35,016 nucleotides of DNA from positions 1 through 35,016 of the forward strand of contig JARLHJ010000013.1 of NCBI GenBank assembly GCA_031292305.1, in the 5' to 3' direction. The DNA is from Candidatus Babeliales bacterium (GTDB taxonomy: Bacteria; Babelota; Babeliae; Babelales; JABDEC01). Of the stretch, positions 1-8,089 are shown piece after piece. A model generated the notes under the pieces. That model did not search any database and was not told the DNA's origin. It saw only the letters and a list, made by a program, of their open reading frames with translations. Numbering within the stretch: position 1 is the first letter of the stretch; each line of letters begins with the position of its first letter. The position numbers were made by a program, and so were the translations under genes.

Positions 1-306
1 AAAAAGTTATCAATTTTAATGTTAGGTTTAGTATTGCTAGCAGGTAGTAATGCATTAGCTCATGGCGGCGGTGGCGGAGGTCACGGCGGCGGTGGAGGCG
101 GTCACGGATTTGGTGGCGGCGGACATGGCGGTGGTTACAGTCATGGTGGCGGATATGGTCATGGTGGATATGGCCGTGGTTATGGTTGGGGTGGCGCGGG
201 ATTAGGCGCAGGCTTAGTAGGTGGCGCTTTAATCGGTGACGCTATTCTTGATGGCGATGGCTATGGCGACTATTACGGTGATGATTATGGCGATCAATGG
301 TATTAA
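1..306 (+). CDS. Glycine/histidine-rich secreted protein (5' end outside window)
   Basis: The reading frame is open from base 1, and the residues before the first internal Met (KKLSIL) look like the start of a signal peptide, so the true start codon lies just upstream of the window. The hydrophobic core ends in SNALA, a good signal-peptidase I site. The mature part is low-complexity: runs of Gly with regularly spaced His (GGGGHGGG, GYGHGG), then a short Gly/Ala/Leu hydrophobic stretch, then an acidic Tyr/Asp/Gly tail (GDYYGDDYGD). It is far richer in G and C than its neighbours because of the Gly codons. Such proteins are exported and often metal-binding or surface-associated, but no function can be assigned. 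A strong terminator follows directly. Confidence 0.75.
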   Translation, partial: KKLSILMLGLVLLAGSNALAHGGGGGGHGGGGGGHGFGGGGHGGGYSHGGGYGHGGYGRGYGWGGAGLGAGLVGGALIGDAILDGDGYGDYYGDDYGDQWY

Positions 307-320
307 TTTAGAATAAAAAC

Positions 321-354
321 TAATTAAGGGTCCTGAAATATGGACCCTTAATTA
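321..354 (+). terminator. Perfect 13-bp inverted repeat after the Gly-rich gene
   Basis: TAATTAAGGGTCC is followed by an 8-nt loop and its exact reverse complement. The GC part of the stem is followed by an AT-rich 3' side, as in an intrinsic terminator. It begins 14 bases after the stop codon and separates the Gly-rich gene from the phosphatase gene. Confidence 0.8.
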
Positions 355-422
355 TTAGTAAGATTTAAATAAGCATATTATAATCCATAATATTGGTTCA
401 AAATAATTTTAAGGTTATTCCG

Positions 423-1640
423 ATGAAAAAAGTGTTTTTTTTAATATTGTACATTTTTGTATCGCCTATTTTTGGCGCACACATATCCCAAGAAGAAGAA
501 ATAATTTCTGATTTATCTAAAGCTAAAGGTTTTTTTCAAAACAAAAACCCAAAATGGAAACTTCATCAAAGTTATGAAGGCCTTATTGAACTATATAAAA
601 AAAGTAATTCATCTAAACATTTAAAAACAAAAATATTAGATATATTGTCGCGTGCATGGGCAGAAGGTGGGGAAGCATCTTTGGATCCATTTATAGCGAT
701 GTTTTTAGAAGATAATGACTTTTCGCAATCTGCCATTAAAGAACAAAGATTAAAATTAGAAAATAATCATGTAAATTATATTTCAATAAATATTGAATAT
801 GGCATGGCGCAACATCAAGGTGAAAGGCCATATCAAGAAGATCGTTATGATATGCAAATTAAAGATAAGAATATTAAATATTTTGCAGTTTTTGATGGCC
901 ATGGTGGTTATAGAGTAGCGCAATATGCTAAAGAAAATTTGTATACTAAATTTTTAAATAAGTTAGAAAAAGAGGTTGATATAAAAACATCACTTGCTAC
1001 AATCATTGAAGAATTTAATTCTGAATTGCCAGAAAAACTGGGTGAAGACGTTGCAGAACTACAAGGCTCAACAGCTGTAGTTGCAGTGATTCAGGATGAT
1101 AAAATTACTGTTGCTAATGTGGGTGATTCAAGGGCGGTATTATCTCGCAATGGTCAAGCTGTTGCTCTTTCTGTAGATCATAAACCTAATAATCCACGTG
1201 AAAAAACAAGAATTATTAAAAAAGCCAAAGAAGGAGTTTATAACGAATACGATGATAAGACCATCTATGTGTGTTTGTTAATAAGCGGAACAGGAATTAG
1301 AGATAAAAGTTGTCGGCATGTTTTGGCAGTATCAAGATCTTTAGGTGATACTAAATTTGCCCCATATGTAATTTCTGAGCCTGAAATAATTGAACATGAA
1401 ATTTCCCCAGAAGATGAATTTATAATTTTAGCATCCGATGGTATATGGGATGTAATAACTAGTCAAAATGCAGTTGATTTAGTCAATAATCAATTATCTA
1501 AAAATATGAATCTTAACGACATTGCAAAATATCTTATAAGTGTCGCGCTTCGTGCAGGGTCTAAAGATAACCTAACAGTTATAATTATTAAATTGCCAGA
1601 TGAATCCAAAACAGATTTATCTAATGAAATAGCTTGTTAA
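423..1640 (+). CDS. Secreted PP2C-family Ser/Thr protein phosphatase
   Basis: This 405-residue protein starts at the ATG at 423: it is preceded by AAGG about 8 nt upstream and opens directly with a signal peptide (MKKVFFLILYIFVSPIFG). An earlier TTG in frame would put ten residues in front of the signal. Residues 20-125 are a non-catalytic N-terminal part; the PP2C domain follows. The metal-binding and catalytic motifs are intact: RPYQED (E139, D140), FDGHGG (158-162), GSTAVV, GDSRAVL, SRSLGD, ASDGIWD (D339) and GSKDN (D382, N383). PP2C enzymes dephosphorylate phospho-Ser/Thr with two metal ions. This one resembles the eukaryotic type more than the short bacterial regulators, and its export signal suggests it acts outside the bacterial cytoplasm, plausibly on host proteins. 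Confidence 0.92.
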   Translation: MKKVFFLILYIFVSPIFGAHISQEEEIISDLSKAKGFFQNKNPKWKLHQSYEGLIELYKKSNSSKHLKTKILDILSRAWAEGGEASLDPFIAMFLEDNDFSQSAIKEQRLKLENNHVNYISINIEYGMAQHQGERPYQEDRYDMQIKDKNIKYFAVFDGHGGYRVAQYAKENLYTKFLNKLEKEVDIKTSLATIIEEFNSELPEKLGEDVAELQGSTAVVAVIQDDKITVANVGDSRAVLSRNGQAVALSVDHKPNNPREKTRIIKKAKEGVYNEYDDKTIYVCLLISGTGIRDKSCRHVLAVSRSLGDTKFAPYVISEPEIIEHEISPEDEFIILASDGIWDVITSQNAVDLVNNQLSKNMNLNDIAKYLISVALRAGSKDNLTVIIIKLPDESKTDLSNEIAC

Positions 1641-1651
1641 GATATTATGTA

Positions 1652-2230
1652 TTATTCCAAGCAATGAATATTACGATATGGATAAAATTCAGGATATTGG
1701 CTTGCGTCATTTTCTGATAAATCCATCTTTATAATTAAATTAGATTTTTTATTTGTAGACGCACAAATCTTTTTAAATTGCTCATGTGCAGGTGTATATG
1801 ATGATGAAAATTCTAGCACAGTTTTTTTAGAGTTTTTAATAAGCTCAATTAATTTATTCCAACCATTATCATCTAAATGTAAATCCATACCTAAAATAAC
1901 CACAGCATAATTGGTGCTTTTAACTTCATCTTTCCAATCTTGTAATTTTATAGGTAAGTAAGTAACCTTGCCTTCATTTTTAGCTTCAATTTTAGGATCA
2001 ATTACAACAACATTTTTATCTTTTACAAATCCATCTATAGGTGTCTTGTAACCACCAATTTCTATAATTGTATCAACATCATTTAATAAATAAGCAGTTA
2101 ATGCATAACGAGTTTTTAAGGCTTGTGATGTTAGATAAGGCCATTCACGTTTTGTAATCCAGTCTTCGGTTGATTTTATAGCTACTATTTGTAAGATTAA
2201 CAATAACATAAGCATTTTTTTGTAATTCAT
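1652..2230 (-). CDS. Exported protein with a methyltransferase-like Rossmann fold
   Basis: This 192-residue protein begins with a short positively charged segment and a hydrophobic core (MNYKKMLMLLLILQIVAIKS), so it is exported or anchored. After it, TIIEIGGYKTP (about 54-64) resembles the glycine-rich SAM-binding motif I and VVVIDPK (74-80) the acidic end of strand 2; YAVVILGMDLHL resembles motif post-II. This is the pattern of a small class I SAM methyltransferase, but the glycine motif is weaker than in true enzymes (GGYKTP instead of GxGxG), so it may be catalytically inactive or bind something else. AAAGG lies upstream of the start. It converges with the phosphatase gene with only 11 bases between the stop codons. 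The family is not recognised with certainty. Confidence 0.65.
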   Translation of the reverse strand: MNYKKMLMLLLILQIVAIKSTEDWITKREWPYLTSQALKTRYALTAYLLNDVDTIIEIGGYKTPIDGFVKDKNVVVIDPKIEAKNEGKVTYLPIKLQDWKDEVKSTNYAVVILGMDLHLDDNGWNKLIELIKNSKKTVLEFSSSYTPAHEQFKKICASTNKKSNLIIKMDLSENDASQYPEFYPYRNIHCLE

Positions 2231-2492
2231 TGTGGTACCTTTAAGAAATATTTTAATAATTTATATGTATATTAATTGATTTTTTATGGCAATTTACATA
2301 AAATAAAATAATCTTGGTCAGTTATATAAGGTCAGAAAATGAAATTTTGTTTAGTTTTCCCACATATCTTACTTCTTAATCCATCTCCCGTTTTGGGTAT
2401 CTAATATTTTTTAACCTCACATTTTTTAGCAGTTTTAGGTTTGCATAATATGCAGATCAGTATTTCCACATCAAAAATTTTAAGGACCTATT

Positions 2493-2851
2493 ATGAGTTC
2501 AGAAGTAAAAGCAATAGCAAATAAAGAAACAACTTTCGACCATTAGAGATCAGAATTGGCAAAGTTATCAAAGTAGAAGACGAGCCTTCAGCTCCAAAGA
2601 AAGCTTATAAATTAACAGTAGATTTTGGCAAATTTGGTATTAAAACGAGTGTTGGTAGATTTACACATCATGCTAAAGAAGAGATTTTAAATAAGATGGT
2701 TATGGGGATTTTAAACTTTGAGTCACGTCAAATTGGTGATGTAACTTCCGAAGTTCTTATTTTAGGTGTGCAATATCCAAAAGCTGATAGCGGCGAAGCT
2801 ACATTTATTACCCCAATGGCAGATGCTAAAATTGGCGGTAAATTATTTTAA
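2493..2851 (+). pseudogene. Frameshifted CsaA/YgjH-type tRNA-binding-domain protein
   Basis: An ORF opens at the ATG at 2493 (AAGGA upstream) and reads MSSEVKAIANKETTFDH before a TAG at 2544. One frame away, without interruption to the TAA at 2849-2851, the sequence reads LEIRIGKVIKVEDEP, KLTVDFGKFGIKTS, NFESRQIGDVTSEVLILG and ITPMADAKIGGKLF. This is a typical CsaA-like OB-fold (tRNA-binding domain) of about 118 residues. Restoring one base at CATTAG (CAT-TTA-GAG) would make a single continuous protein. There is no obvious slippery heptamer, so a single-base deletion (real or a sequencing error) is the simplest reading. CsaA-type proteins are small cytosolic RNA- or polypeptide-binding dimers. 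The broken gene has no partner genes nearby. Confidence 0.8.
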
Positions 2852-2966
2852 ATAATTATTAAAAAATAGAGCACCTTTTTTAACAGCATATTATAAAGTG
2901 TGGTTAGAAGATTATAGAGCTTGTTAATAATTTAAAAACTAAAAATTTATAAAATGATTAATATCC

Positions 2967-2995
2967 TAGCATTTGTATAATTGCTTTTTTATAAT
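2967..2995 (+). promoter_or_regulatory. Candidate promoter for the 3022 gene
   Basis: TATAAT at 2990-2995 has a weak -35 (TAGCAT) 17 bases upstream. It lies 26 bases before the ATG at 3022 and is the best -10 box in the gap. Confidence 0.45.
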
Positions 2996-3021
2996 TAAGT
3001 TAATTTTGAAAAAGGACGAAA

Positions 3022-3417
3022 ATGCAAATTAAATATGTGCTAGTTTTATTTTTTAATCTTTTTGTAGCAAATATATATTCTGAAATTTTATATGGCACTA
3101 TATCAATACCAGGGACGCATCCGATAGTACAAATGCCTTCCACAGGGTGTTTTAATTGTATTGCTTCTCTGTGTGATTTAGACTTTAATAACATTGGAGT
3201 GCATGTAAATTATAAGTTGAAAAATGAAATCACTTTTTGTTTATTACCATTGTCTTATTTTGTAGATTCTTTGACATTAGAATGTAGCAAACCTGGCGAT
3301 ATTATAGAATTTAAAAGAGACAAAGATGTTTTAAGATTAAAATTAGATGATTCTTTTAAAAACTTTGAACAACAATTTTGGCAATGGAATCAAGAACAAT
3401 TTAAAAGCAATAAATAA
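3022..3417 (+). CDS. Small secreted protein, family unknown
   Basis: This 131-residue protein starts at an ATG preceded by AAAGGA (spacing about 6). Residues 1-20 form a signal peptide (MQIKYVLVLFFNLFVANIYS). The mature protein has five cysteines; three are close together (CFNCIASLC, about residues 43-51), suggesting disulphides or metal binding, and the other two are at CLL and ECS. The C-terminal third is charged, with a Gln/Phe/Trp-rich tail (QQFWQWNQEQF). I do not recognise the family. It stands alone between the frameshifted CsaA gene and the symporter gene, with a candidate promoter in front and a hairpin behind. A periplasmic or secreted location is all that the sequence supports. Confidence 0.7.
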   Translation: MQIKYVLVLFFNLFVANIYSEILYGTISIPGTHPIVQMPSTGCFNCIASLCDLDFNNIGVHVNYKLKNEITFCLLPLSYFVDSLTLECSKPGDIIEFKRDKDVLRLKLDDSFKNFEQQFWQWNQEQFKSNK

Positions 3418-3436
3418 ATTTATCTAAAATAAGAAC

Positions 3437-3458
3437 GTATATTTTTTCGAAAATATAC
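3437..3458 (+). other. Perfect hairpin with TTCG tetraloop
   Basis: GTATATTTT-TTCG-AAAATATAC is a 9-bp perfect stem closed by a TTCG loop, 20 bases after the stop of the 3022 gene. It has no T-run, so it may be a weak terminator or an mRNA 3'-end stabiliser. Confidence 0.45.
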
Positions 3459-3513
3459 AATAGATTTAATACAATAAATTTTTCACAATAAACATTTTTT
3501 TGATTGGAAAATA

Positions 3514-4956
3514 ATGCAATATATTTTAGTAGGTTTTGCTTTTTATTTTGTAATGGTTAGCTTGATAACTATTTTTTATTATTTTTATACTAGAACAGCT
3601 ACTTCAGGTAATTATTCTAACATGCTTTTGGGCAATAGATCAGTAAGTTATATTTTAACTGCATTCTCTGCGCACGCAAGTGACATGAGTGATTGGCTAT
3701 TTATGGCATTCCCTGCAGCATTATATAGTTTGGGTATGGTAAGTGCATGGATCGCAATAGGTTTAATATTAGGCATGTTAGCTTCTTGGCAATTTGTAGC
3801 GCCACAATTGCGTAAAGCAACTGAGAAATTAGACGCAATTACATTAAGTAGTTATTTTGAAAAACGTTTTAAAGATGACTCGGGCATAATTAGATTAATC
3901 AGCGCTCTAATGTCTGTGTTGTTTTTTGCAGTATATATTGCTGCTGGCTTAAAGGGTCTTGGTTTTTTATGTGAAGCAGTTTTTGGCATTCCATATATTT
4001 TTGGCATTATACTTGGTTTAAGTTGTGCGATATTATTTATTACTTTCGGTGGTTATAAAGCATTGGCTTGGGTAGATTTATTTCAAGCATTATTTTTATT
4101 ATTAATTATAATAATCGTTCCATTTTATGCATATTTGCATGTAGGTGGTTGGAGCAATATTGTGTCAGCAGCGCATGATAAAAACATTCCATTAAATTTC
4201 TTTCCCTCAACAAACTTAGGCTTACTAAATACAATTTTTCTATCTATAAGTTGGGGTGTAGGCTACTTTGGTACACCACATATATTAACTAAGTTTATGG
4301 GCATTTCTGATGTTAAAGAAATAAATAAGGCAAAATATGTTGGTATGGTTTGGCAAGTTTGCGTATTAACATTAGCTGGGTTAACTGGGTTAATTGGTAT
4401 TGCATATTTCCCACATATTTTGGCAAATAAAGAATTAATATTTGTAGAAATTGTAAAAGATTTATTTAGTTCACTAGCTGCAGGTTTTATTTTATCAGCA
4501 GTAGCGGGTGCTACATTATCAGTAATTACTGCCCAAATATTAGTTTTAATTTCTGTGTTAATAGAAGATTTATACAAATATATTTTAAGACCTAGGGCTA
4601 CAGAAAAAGAATTAATTTTTGTGTACAGATTATTTGTTTTTATAATAGCAATCATGAGCTTCTATGTAAGCTTAGAGAAATCCACTACCATTCAACAACT
4701 GGTGCAATATGCTTGGATGGGATTTGCTTGTACATTTAGCCCATTAGTGCTGCTTTCTTTACATGGTAATTATATAAACAAGTATGGCGCTATTGCATGT
4801 GTTTCTGTTGGCGCATTAGTGGCGATGGTTTGGCAAATTTATTTTAAGAATATATTTTTAACCAGCTTTGGTTTAGATATACCGTCTGTTATTGCTGCAT
4901 TTATTTTGAGCATTGCGTTTGCATATTTTGTATCTTATTTAACACGCACAAGATAG
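3514..4956 (+). CDS. putP: PutP-like sodium:proline symporter (SSS family)
   Basis: This is a polytopic inner-membrane protein of 480 residues, close to the usual PutP length, with about 12-13 hydrophobic segments spread along its whole length. The signature of the solute:sodium symporter family is clear: LGNRSVSYILTAFSAHASDMSDW (residues 39-61, in which D57 matches the essential Asp55 of E. coli PutP), AWIAIGLILG, and the late segment AGATLSVITAQILV carrying the second sodium-site region. By family knowledge it imports proline (or a related small solute) with sodium. For a metabolically reduced, host-dependent cell, an amino-acid importer fits well. It is a single gene with no operon partners. 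No signal peptide precedes the first membrane segment, and the start ATG at 3514 gives the usual N-terminus. Confidence 0.88.
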   Translation: MQYILVGFAFYFVMVSLITIFYYFYTRTATSGNYSNMLLGNRSVSYILTAFSAHASDMSDWLFMAFPAALYSLGMVSAWIAIGLILGMLASWQFVAPQLRKATEKLDAITLSSYFEKRFKDDSGIIRLISALMSVLFFAVYIAAGLKGLGFLCEAVFGIPYIFGIILGLSCAILFITFGGYKALAWVDLFQALFLLLIIIIVPFYAYLHVGGWSNIVSAAHDKNIPLNFFPSTNLGLLNTIFLSISWGVGYFGTPHILTKFMGISDVKEINKAKYVGMVWQVCVLTLAGLTGLIGIAYFPHILANKELIFVEIVKDLFSSLAAGFILSAVAGATLSVITAQILVLISVLIEDLYKYILRPRATEKELIFVYRLFVFIIAIMSFYVSLEKSTTIQQLVQYAWMGFACTFSPLVLLSLHGNYINKYGAIACVSVGALVAMVWQIYFKNIFLTSFGLDIPSVIAAFILSIAFAYFVSYLTRTR

Positions 4957-5042
4957 GTGTTAAGTTATTTTGATTAGTTTTGTTTTATATATTAATATAT
5001 GATTTTTAGTATGTAATATTTATAAATAAAAGTTTTTTAATA

Positions 5043-5942
5043 ATGAAAAAGATACTTATTTCTTTGTTAATTTTTATACAAATTCTGGGTACAGTAGAAA
5101 CGGATAAACTAGAAGTAGAAAAGATTGGTAATTTTGCATTATCATCATCACAGCAACCAGGACCACTTATCGGGTTTGGTCAAAATATTATTGATAAAGG
5201 TGATTTGCAAGTATTTTTATATGCTGATTGGTTACGAGGACGCCAGAAAAAATTTACAGAAGTTTCGCCAAGTGTTTTATATGGAATTAGTGATGATTTA
5301 TCTATTTTTATTGAACAATCTATTGTACTTAACTTTAAATTAACTGATCCAATTACAGGCAGAAATTTTGTTGCCAAGGGATTAGATGATTTACTTATAC
5401 AATTTGAATATGCATTTTATAATAAAGAAACAGAGACATATGCTAATCAATTTACTATTGTTCCAGCTATAACATTTCCTACAGGTACAACTAATTTGTC
5501 AGATCTTGTCACTGATACTATGCCTATTGGAGTTGGATCTCCAAGTTTTTTTTTAGGATTTACTGCATGCCATATGGCAACTGATTGGTACTATTTTGCA
5601 GCATTTGGACCGGTATTAACAACTTCACATAAAAATACTAAATTTGGAAATCAATTTTTGTATCAATTAGGGTTAAGTAAAAATATATCTTATGAAACAG
5701 ACAAATATATTTTTAATTGGATGATAGAATTGGATGGTGCTTACAGACAACGTAATAAGATATTAGGAATTATCGATTGCAACTCTGGTGGCAACGAAAT
5801 TATTCTTGGGCCATCATTATGGTATTCAAATCAACATTTTATTTTGCAAGCTGGTATTTCTTGGTTTATTTATCAACAATTTTTTGGCACCCAAAATAAA
5901 GATACATTTTTTGCTGCTATAGATATTGGATGGAAATTTTAA
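5043..5942 (+). CDS. Exported beta-barrel-like outer-membrane protein
   Basis: This 299-residue protein has a signal peptide (MKKILISLLIFIQILGTVE) and a mature part made of alternating polar/aromatic strands (FLYADWLRG, LSIFIEQSIVL, LLIQFEYAFYN, WYYFAAFGPVL, FIWYQQFFG-type segments). It ends in Phe (AAIDIGWKF), the classical C-terminal signal of outer-membrane barrels. The overall look resembles the MetA-pathway/phenol-degradation-type putative porin family, but that assignment is by eye. It supports a cell envelope with an outer membrane. The dipeptidase gene follows 26 bases downstream on the same strand, so the two are probably co-transcribed; a barrel and a peptidoglycan-peptide hydrolase would both act in the envelope. 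No strong Shine-Dalgarno precedes the ATG. Confidence 0.72.
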   Translation: MKKILISLLIFIQILGTVETDKLEVEKIGNFALSSSQQPGPLIGFGQNIIDKGDLQVFLYADWLRGRQKKFTEVSPSVLYGISDDLSIFIEQSIVLNFKLTDPITGRNFVAKGLDDLLIQFEYAFYNKETETYANQFTIVPAITFPTGTTNLSDLVTDTMPIGVGSPSFFLGFTACHMATDWYYFAAFGPVLTTSHKNTKFGNQFLYQLGLSKNISYETDKYIFNWMIELDGAYRQRNKILGIIDCNSGGNEIILGPSLWYSNQHFILQAGISWFIYQQFFGTQNKDTFFAAIDIGWKF

Positions 5943-5968
5943 TATTTTAAATTTGTAAAGGGTAAAAT

Positions 5969-6736
5969 ATGAAAAAGTTGTTTCTATTATCTCTGTTTAG
6001 TTCGCTTGCAATAGTTGGTTCATGTCTGGCGATTTCCCAAGAAGCTAAAGACAAAGGTTTTGTTGATATTAAAGATGTAGATTCGTCAATTATTGTTTCT
6101 TTGCGTTATGCAACAAATGAGAATTTTATCGGTCGGCCTGTAGATGGTTATAAAAAATCAATAGCTTTAATGACAAATGAAACGGCGCAGGCCTTAAAAG
6201 AGGCTCAAGCAGTATTTAAAAAAGAGGGATATTGTTTAGTAATATATGATGTATATCGGCCAACTCGGTCTGTAAATCATTTTGATAGTTGGAGTAAAGA
6301 TTCCAAAGACCTATTAAAGAAAGATCAATATTATCCTACTCTTGTAAAAACTGATTTATCAAAATTAGGATATGTTTCTAATAAGCCAATGGGGCATAGT
6401 AGAGGTAGCACAGTAGATCTAACTATTATTAAAGATGGCAAAGCTTTACATAAGACTAAAGAAGAAGAGCGTACATTATTAGATGGAACTAAAATTAAAT
6501 TTTTAGATGATGGTACAGTTGATATGGGGACTTCATTTGATTTGTTTCACGAAGCATCTCACCAAGATAGTCAGTTAATTAAAAAGAAGTATAAAAAAAA
6601 TAGAGATTATTTTAAAAAAATAATGGAAGAAGTTGGTTTTAAAAATTATTACAAAGAATGGTGGCATTTTACACTAAAGAATGAACCATATCCTGCTGAT
6701 AAAGATAGTAGCTATCACAATTTTGCTATTGAATAG
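5969..6736 (+). CDS. vanX: VanX-type D-alanyl-D-alanine dipeptidase (M15D), exported
   Basis: The 255-residue protein starts 6 bases after AAAGGG and has a signal peptide (MKKLFLLSLFSSLAIVGSCLA). The M15D zinc site is complete: GHSRGSTVDLT gives H143 and D150, and KEWWHF gives E230 (catalytic base) and H233; the substrate-side YDVYRPTRSV motif is also present. The enzyme hydrolyses D-Ala-D-Ala. Unlike cytosolic VanX, this one is exported, so it may recycle or trim peptidoglycan-derived dipeptide in the periplasm or attack another cell's material. It sits behind the barrel gene, and a strong terminator follows. A second, divergent member of the same family is at 24283-25083. Confidence 0.9.
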   Translation: MKKLFLLSLFSSLAIVGSCLAISQEAKDKGFVDIKDVDSSIIVSLRYATNENFIGRPVDGYKKSIALMTNETAQALKEAQAVFKKEGYCLVIYDVYRPTRSVNHFDSWSKDSKDLLKKDQYYPTLVKTDLSKLGYVSNKPMGHSRGSTVDLTIIKDGKALHKTKEEERTLLDGTKIKFLDDGTVDMGTSFDLFHEASHQDSQLIKKKYKKNRDYFKKIMEEVGFKNYYKEWWHFTLKNEPYPADKDSSYHNFAIE

Positions 6737-6750
6737 ACATAAATTATTTC

Positions 6751-6787
6751 AAATAAAAAACCCTCTGCAATAGAGGGTTTTTTATTT
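6751..6787. terminator. Strong bidirectional terminator
   Basis: AAATAAAAAACCCTCT, a 5-nt loop (GCAAT) and the exact reverse complement form a 16-bp stem flanked by A-run and T-run. It serves the dipeptidase gene on the plus strand and the converging 6804-8003 gene on the minus strand. Confidence 0.93.
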
Positions 6788-6803
6788 GTTTAAAACTTGT
6801 TTA

Positions 6804-8003
6804 TTAGTCGATTAGCTTATAAAGAAGATCAGCAAAGTCGTTAAAATTATCACTTTGTTTTGCATCAGGTTTTTCTGTAATTAATCTAACGCCAACTAAT
6901 TTTTTATCAGGGTATATTACCAAATATTGACCTAATCTTCCTGTAGCTTTATATCCGATAGTTGTTCCATGGTTTTGACGTGCTAGAGTAGCATTTCCTT
7001 TTAATTCATTCTTAACTATTTGGTGCCAATCAGGCCCTAAAAATGTTTCAAGCTTTTGATGGTATTTATCAATTGTTTTATAGGTTCCTTTAAGTTCAAC
7101 TACTTTAGATATAAATTCTTCACTAACTTTAGAATTACGTAGACTTTCAATTTGCATGTCATCAATTACATAAGAGGTTGATGCAGGAATAAGATTCCAA
7201 AAGTAACCATATAAAGGATTAAATGGTTGTGATTGTTGTAATGATAAATCAAACCAAGTATTACTCATTACTTGTTTATTTTTCCATTCACCACGTTGTA
7301 AGACAAATTGACCAATATTGGCTAAATCTTCAGGATATAATTTCAGCCCTGTATACCCTAAAATATTTCCTGACTTATCAAGCTCCCATTTACTGCCTTT
7401 AATACTTAAATTCTTAAATAAATTTTGAGTCAAATATTTATCAATAGTTTTTTTTGTAATTTTTTTTACAATATCAGGTAATAAATTTATAGCTTTATTT
7501 CCATTAAAAAAATTTGCACCAGGAGCGTTAGAAAGTTCAGCCGATAAAGCTAATTTAACAACATCAGGTGTTGGGACTATTTCTATATTCGGGTTGGCAA
7601 GGTCTTGCAGCCCGGAAGTATTATTTAGTAGGTCTTTTATTGTAATGTTCTTTTTTTTACCTTGGTTCCATTCAGGATAAAAATCATAAACATTCTGATT
7701 AACAGTCTTTAATAGTTTTTGTGCTTCTAAAATTCCAAAAGCTAAACTCACAATAGGCTTAGTTATCTCCATAACGTCAATTAATTGTGGTAATTCACTA
7801 GAATAATATTTTGCTACAATCTTTCCATCATGCAAAATAATTACAGTATCAGAATTGGTTTTAATAGATCTTTCTAAAAGATCATTTAAAGCTTGGTGAT
7901 TAATATTTGATTGTTCCATTTTCTGAATACTTTTTTCCGAAGCATTCAAATAAAAGTTTAATAAAAGTGAAGCGGCTACCAAGCTAAATATTTTTTTATA
8001 CAT
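6804..8003 (-). CDS. Exported serine beta-lactamase-fold protein lacking the catalytic Ser
   Basis: The start is the ATG at 8003: AGGAG lies about 5 bases upstream and a signal peptide follows at once (MYKKIFSLVAASLLLNFYLNA); a longer frame upstream would bury it. The 399-residue protein matches the class C beta-lactamase/esterase family along its length: IILHDGKIVAKYY, the helix usually bearing SxxK, ITIKDLLNNTSGLQDL, APGANFFNGN, LKLYPEDLANIGQFVLQRGEW, and GRLGQYLVIYPDKKLVGV near the end. The SxxK position reads E79-I-T-K82, so the serine nucleophile is Glu, and the YxN motif reads F165-F-N167, so the tyrosine is Phe. It is therefore probably a binding or scaffold protein derived from the enzyme. 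It converges with the dipeptidase gene at a shared terminator. Confidence 0.85.
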   Translation of the reverse strand: MYKKIFSLVAASLLLNFYLNASEKSIQKMEQSNINHQALNDLLERSIKTNSDTVIILHDGKIVAKYYSSELPQLIDVMEITKPIVSLAFGILEAQKLLKTVNQNVYDFYPEWNQGKKKNITIKDLLNNTSGLQDLANPNIEIVPTPDVVKLALSAELSNAPGANFFNGNKAINLLPDIVKKITKKTIDKYLTQNLFKNLSIKGSKWELDKSGNILGYTGLKLYPEDLANIGQFVLQRGEWKNKQVMSNTWFDLSLQQSQPFNPLYGYFWNLIPASTSYVIDDMQIESLRNSKVSEEFISKVVELKGTYKTIDKYHQKLETFLGPDWHQIVKNELKGNATLARQNHGTTIGYKATGRLGQYLVIYPDKKLVGVRLITEKPDAKQSDNFNDFADLLYKLID

Positions 8004-8089
8004 GTTACTCCTTGTTAATTCGTGTAAATCTTTATATAAAGTTAAATATATAAAGCAAAATAACAAGGAATATTTATTTTTGCCTTCTA

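Noticed and set aside
2540-2550. Programmed -1 frameshifting in the CsaA-like gene
   Set aside because: There is no slippery X-XXY-YYZ heptamer and no obvious downstream pseudoknot; a single-base deletion is simpler.
4263-4655. Long minus-strand frame inside the symporter gene
   Set aside because: It is the antisense shadow of strongly conserved symporter sequence, has no ribosome binding site and no plausible protein features.
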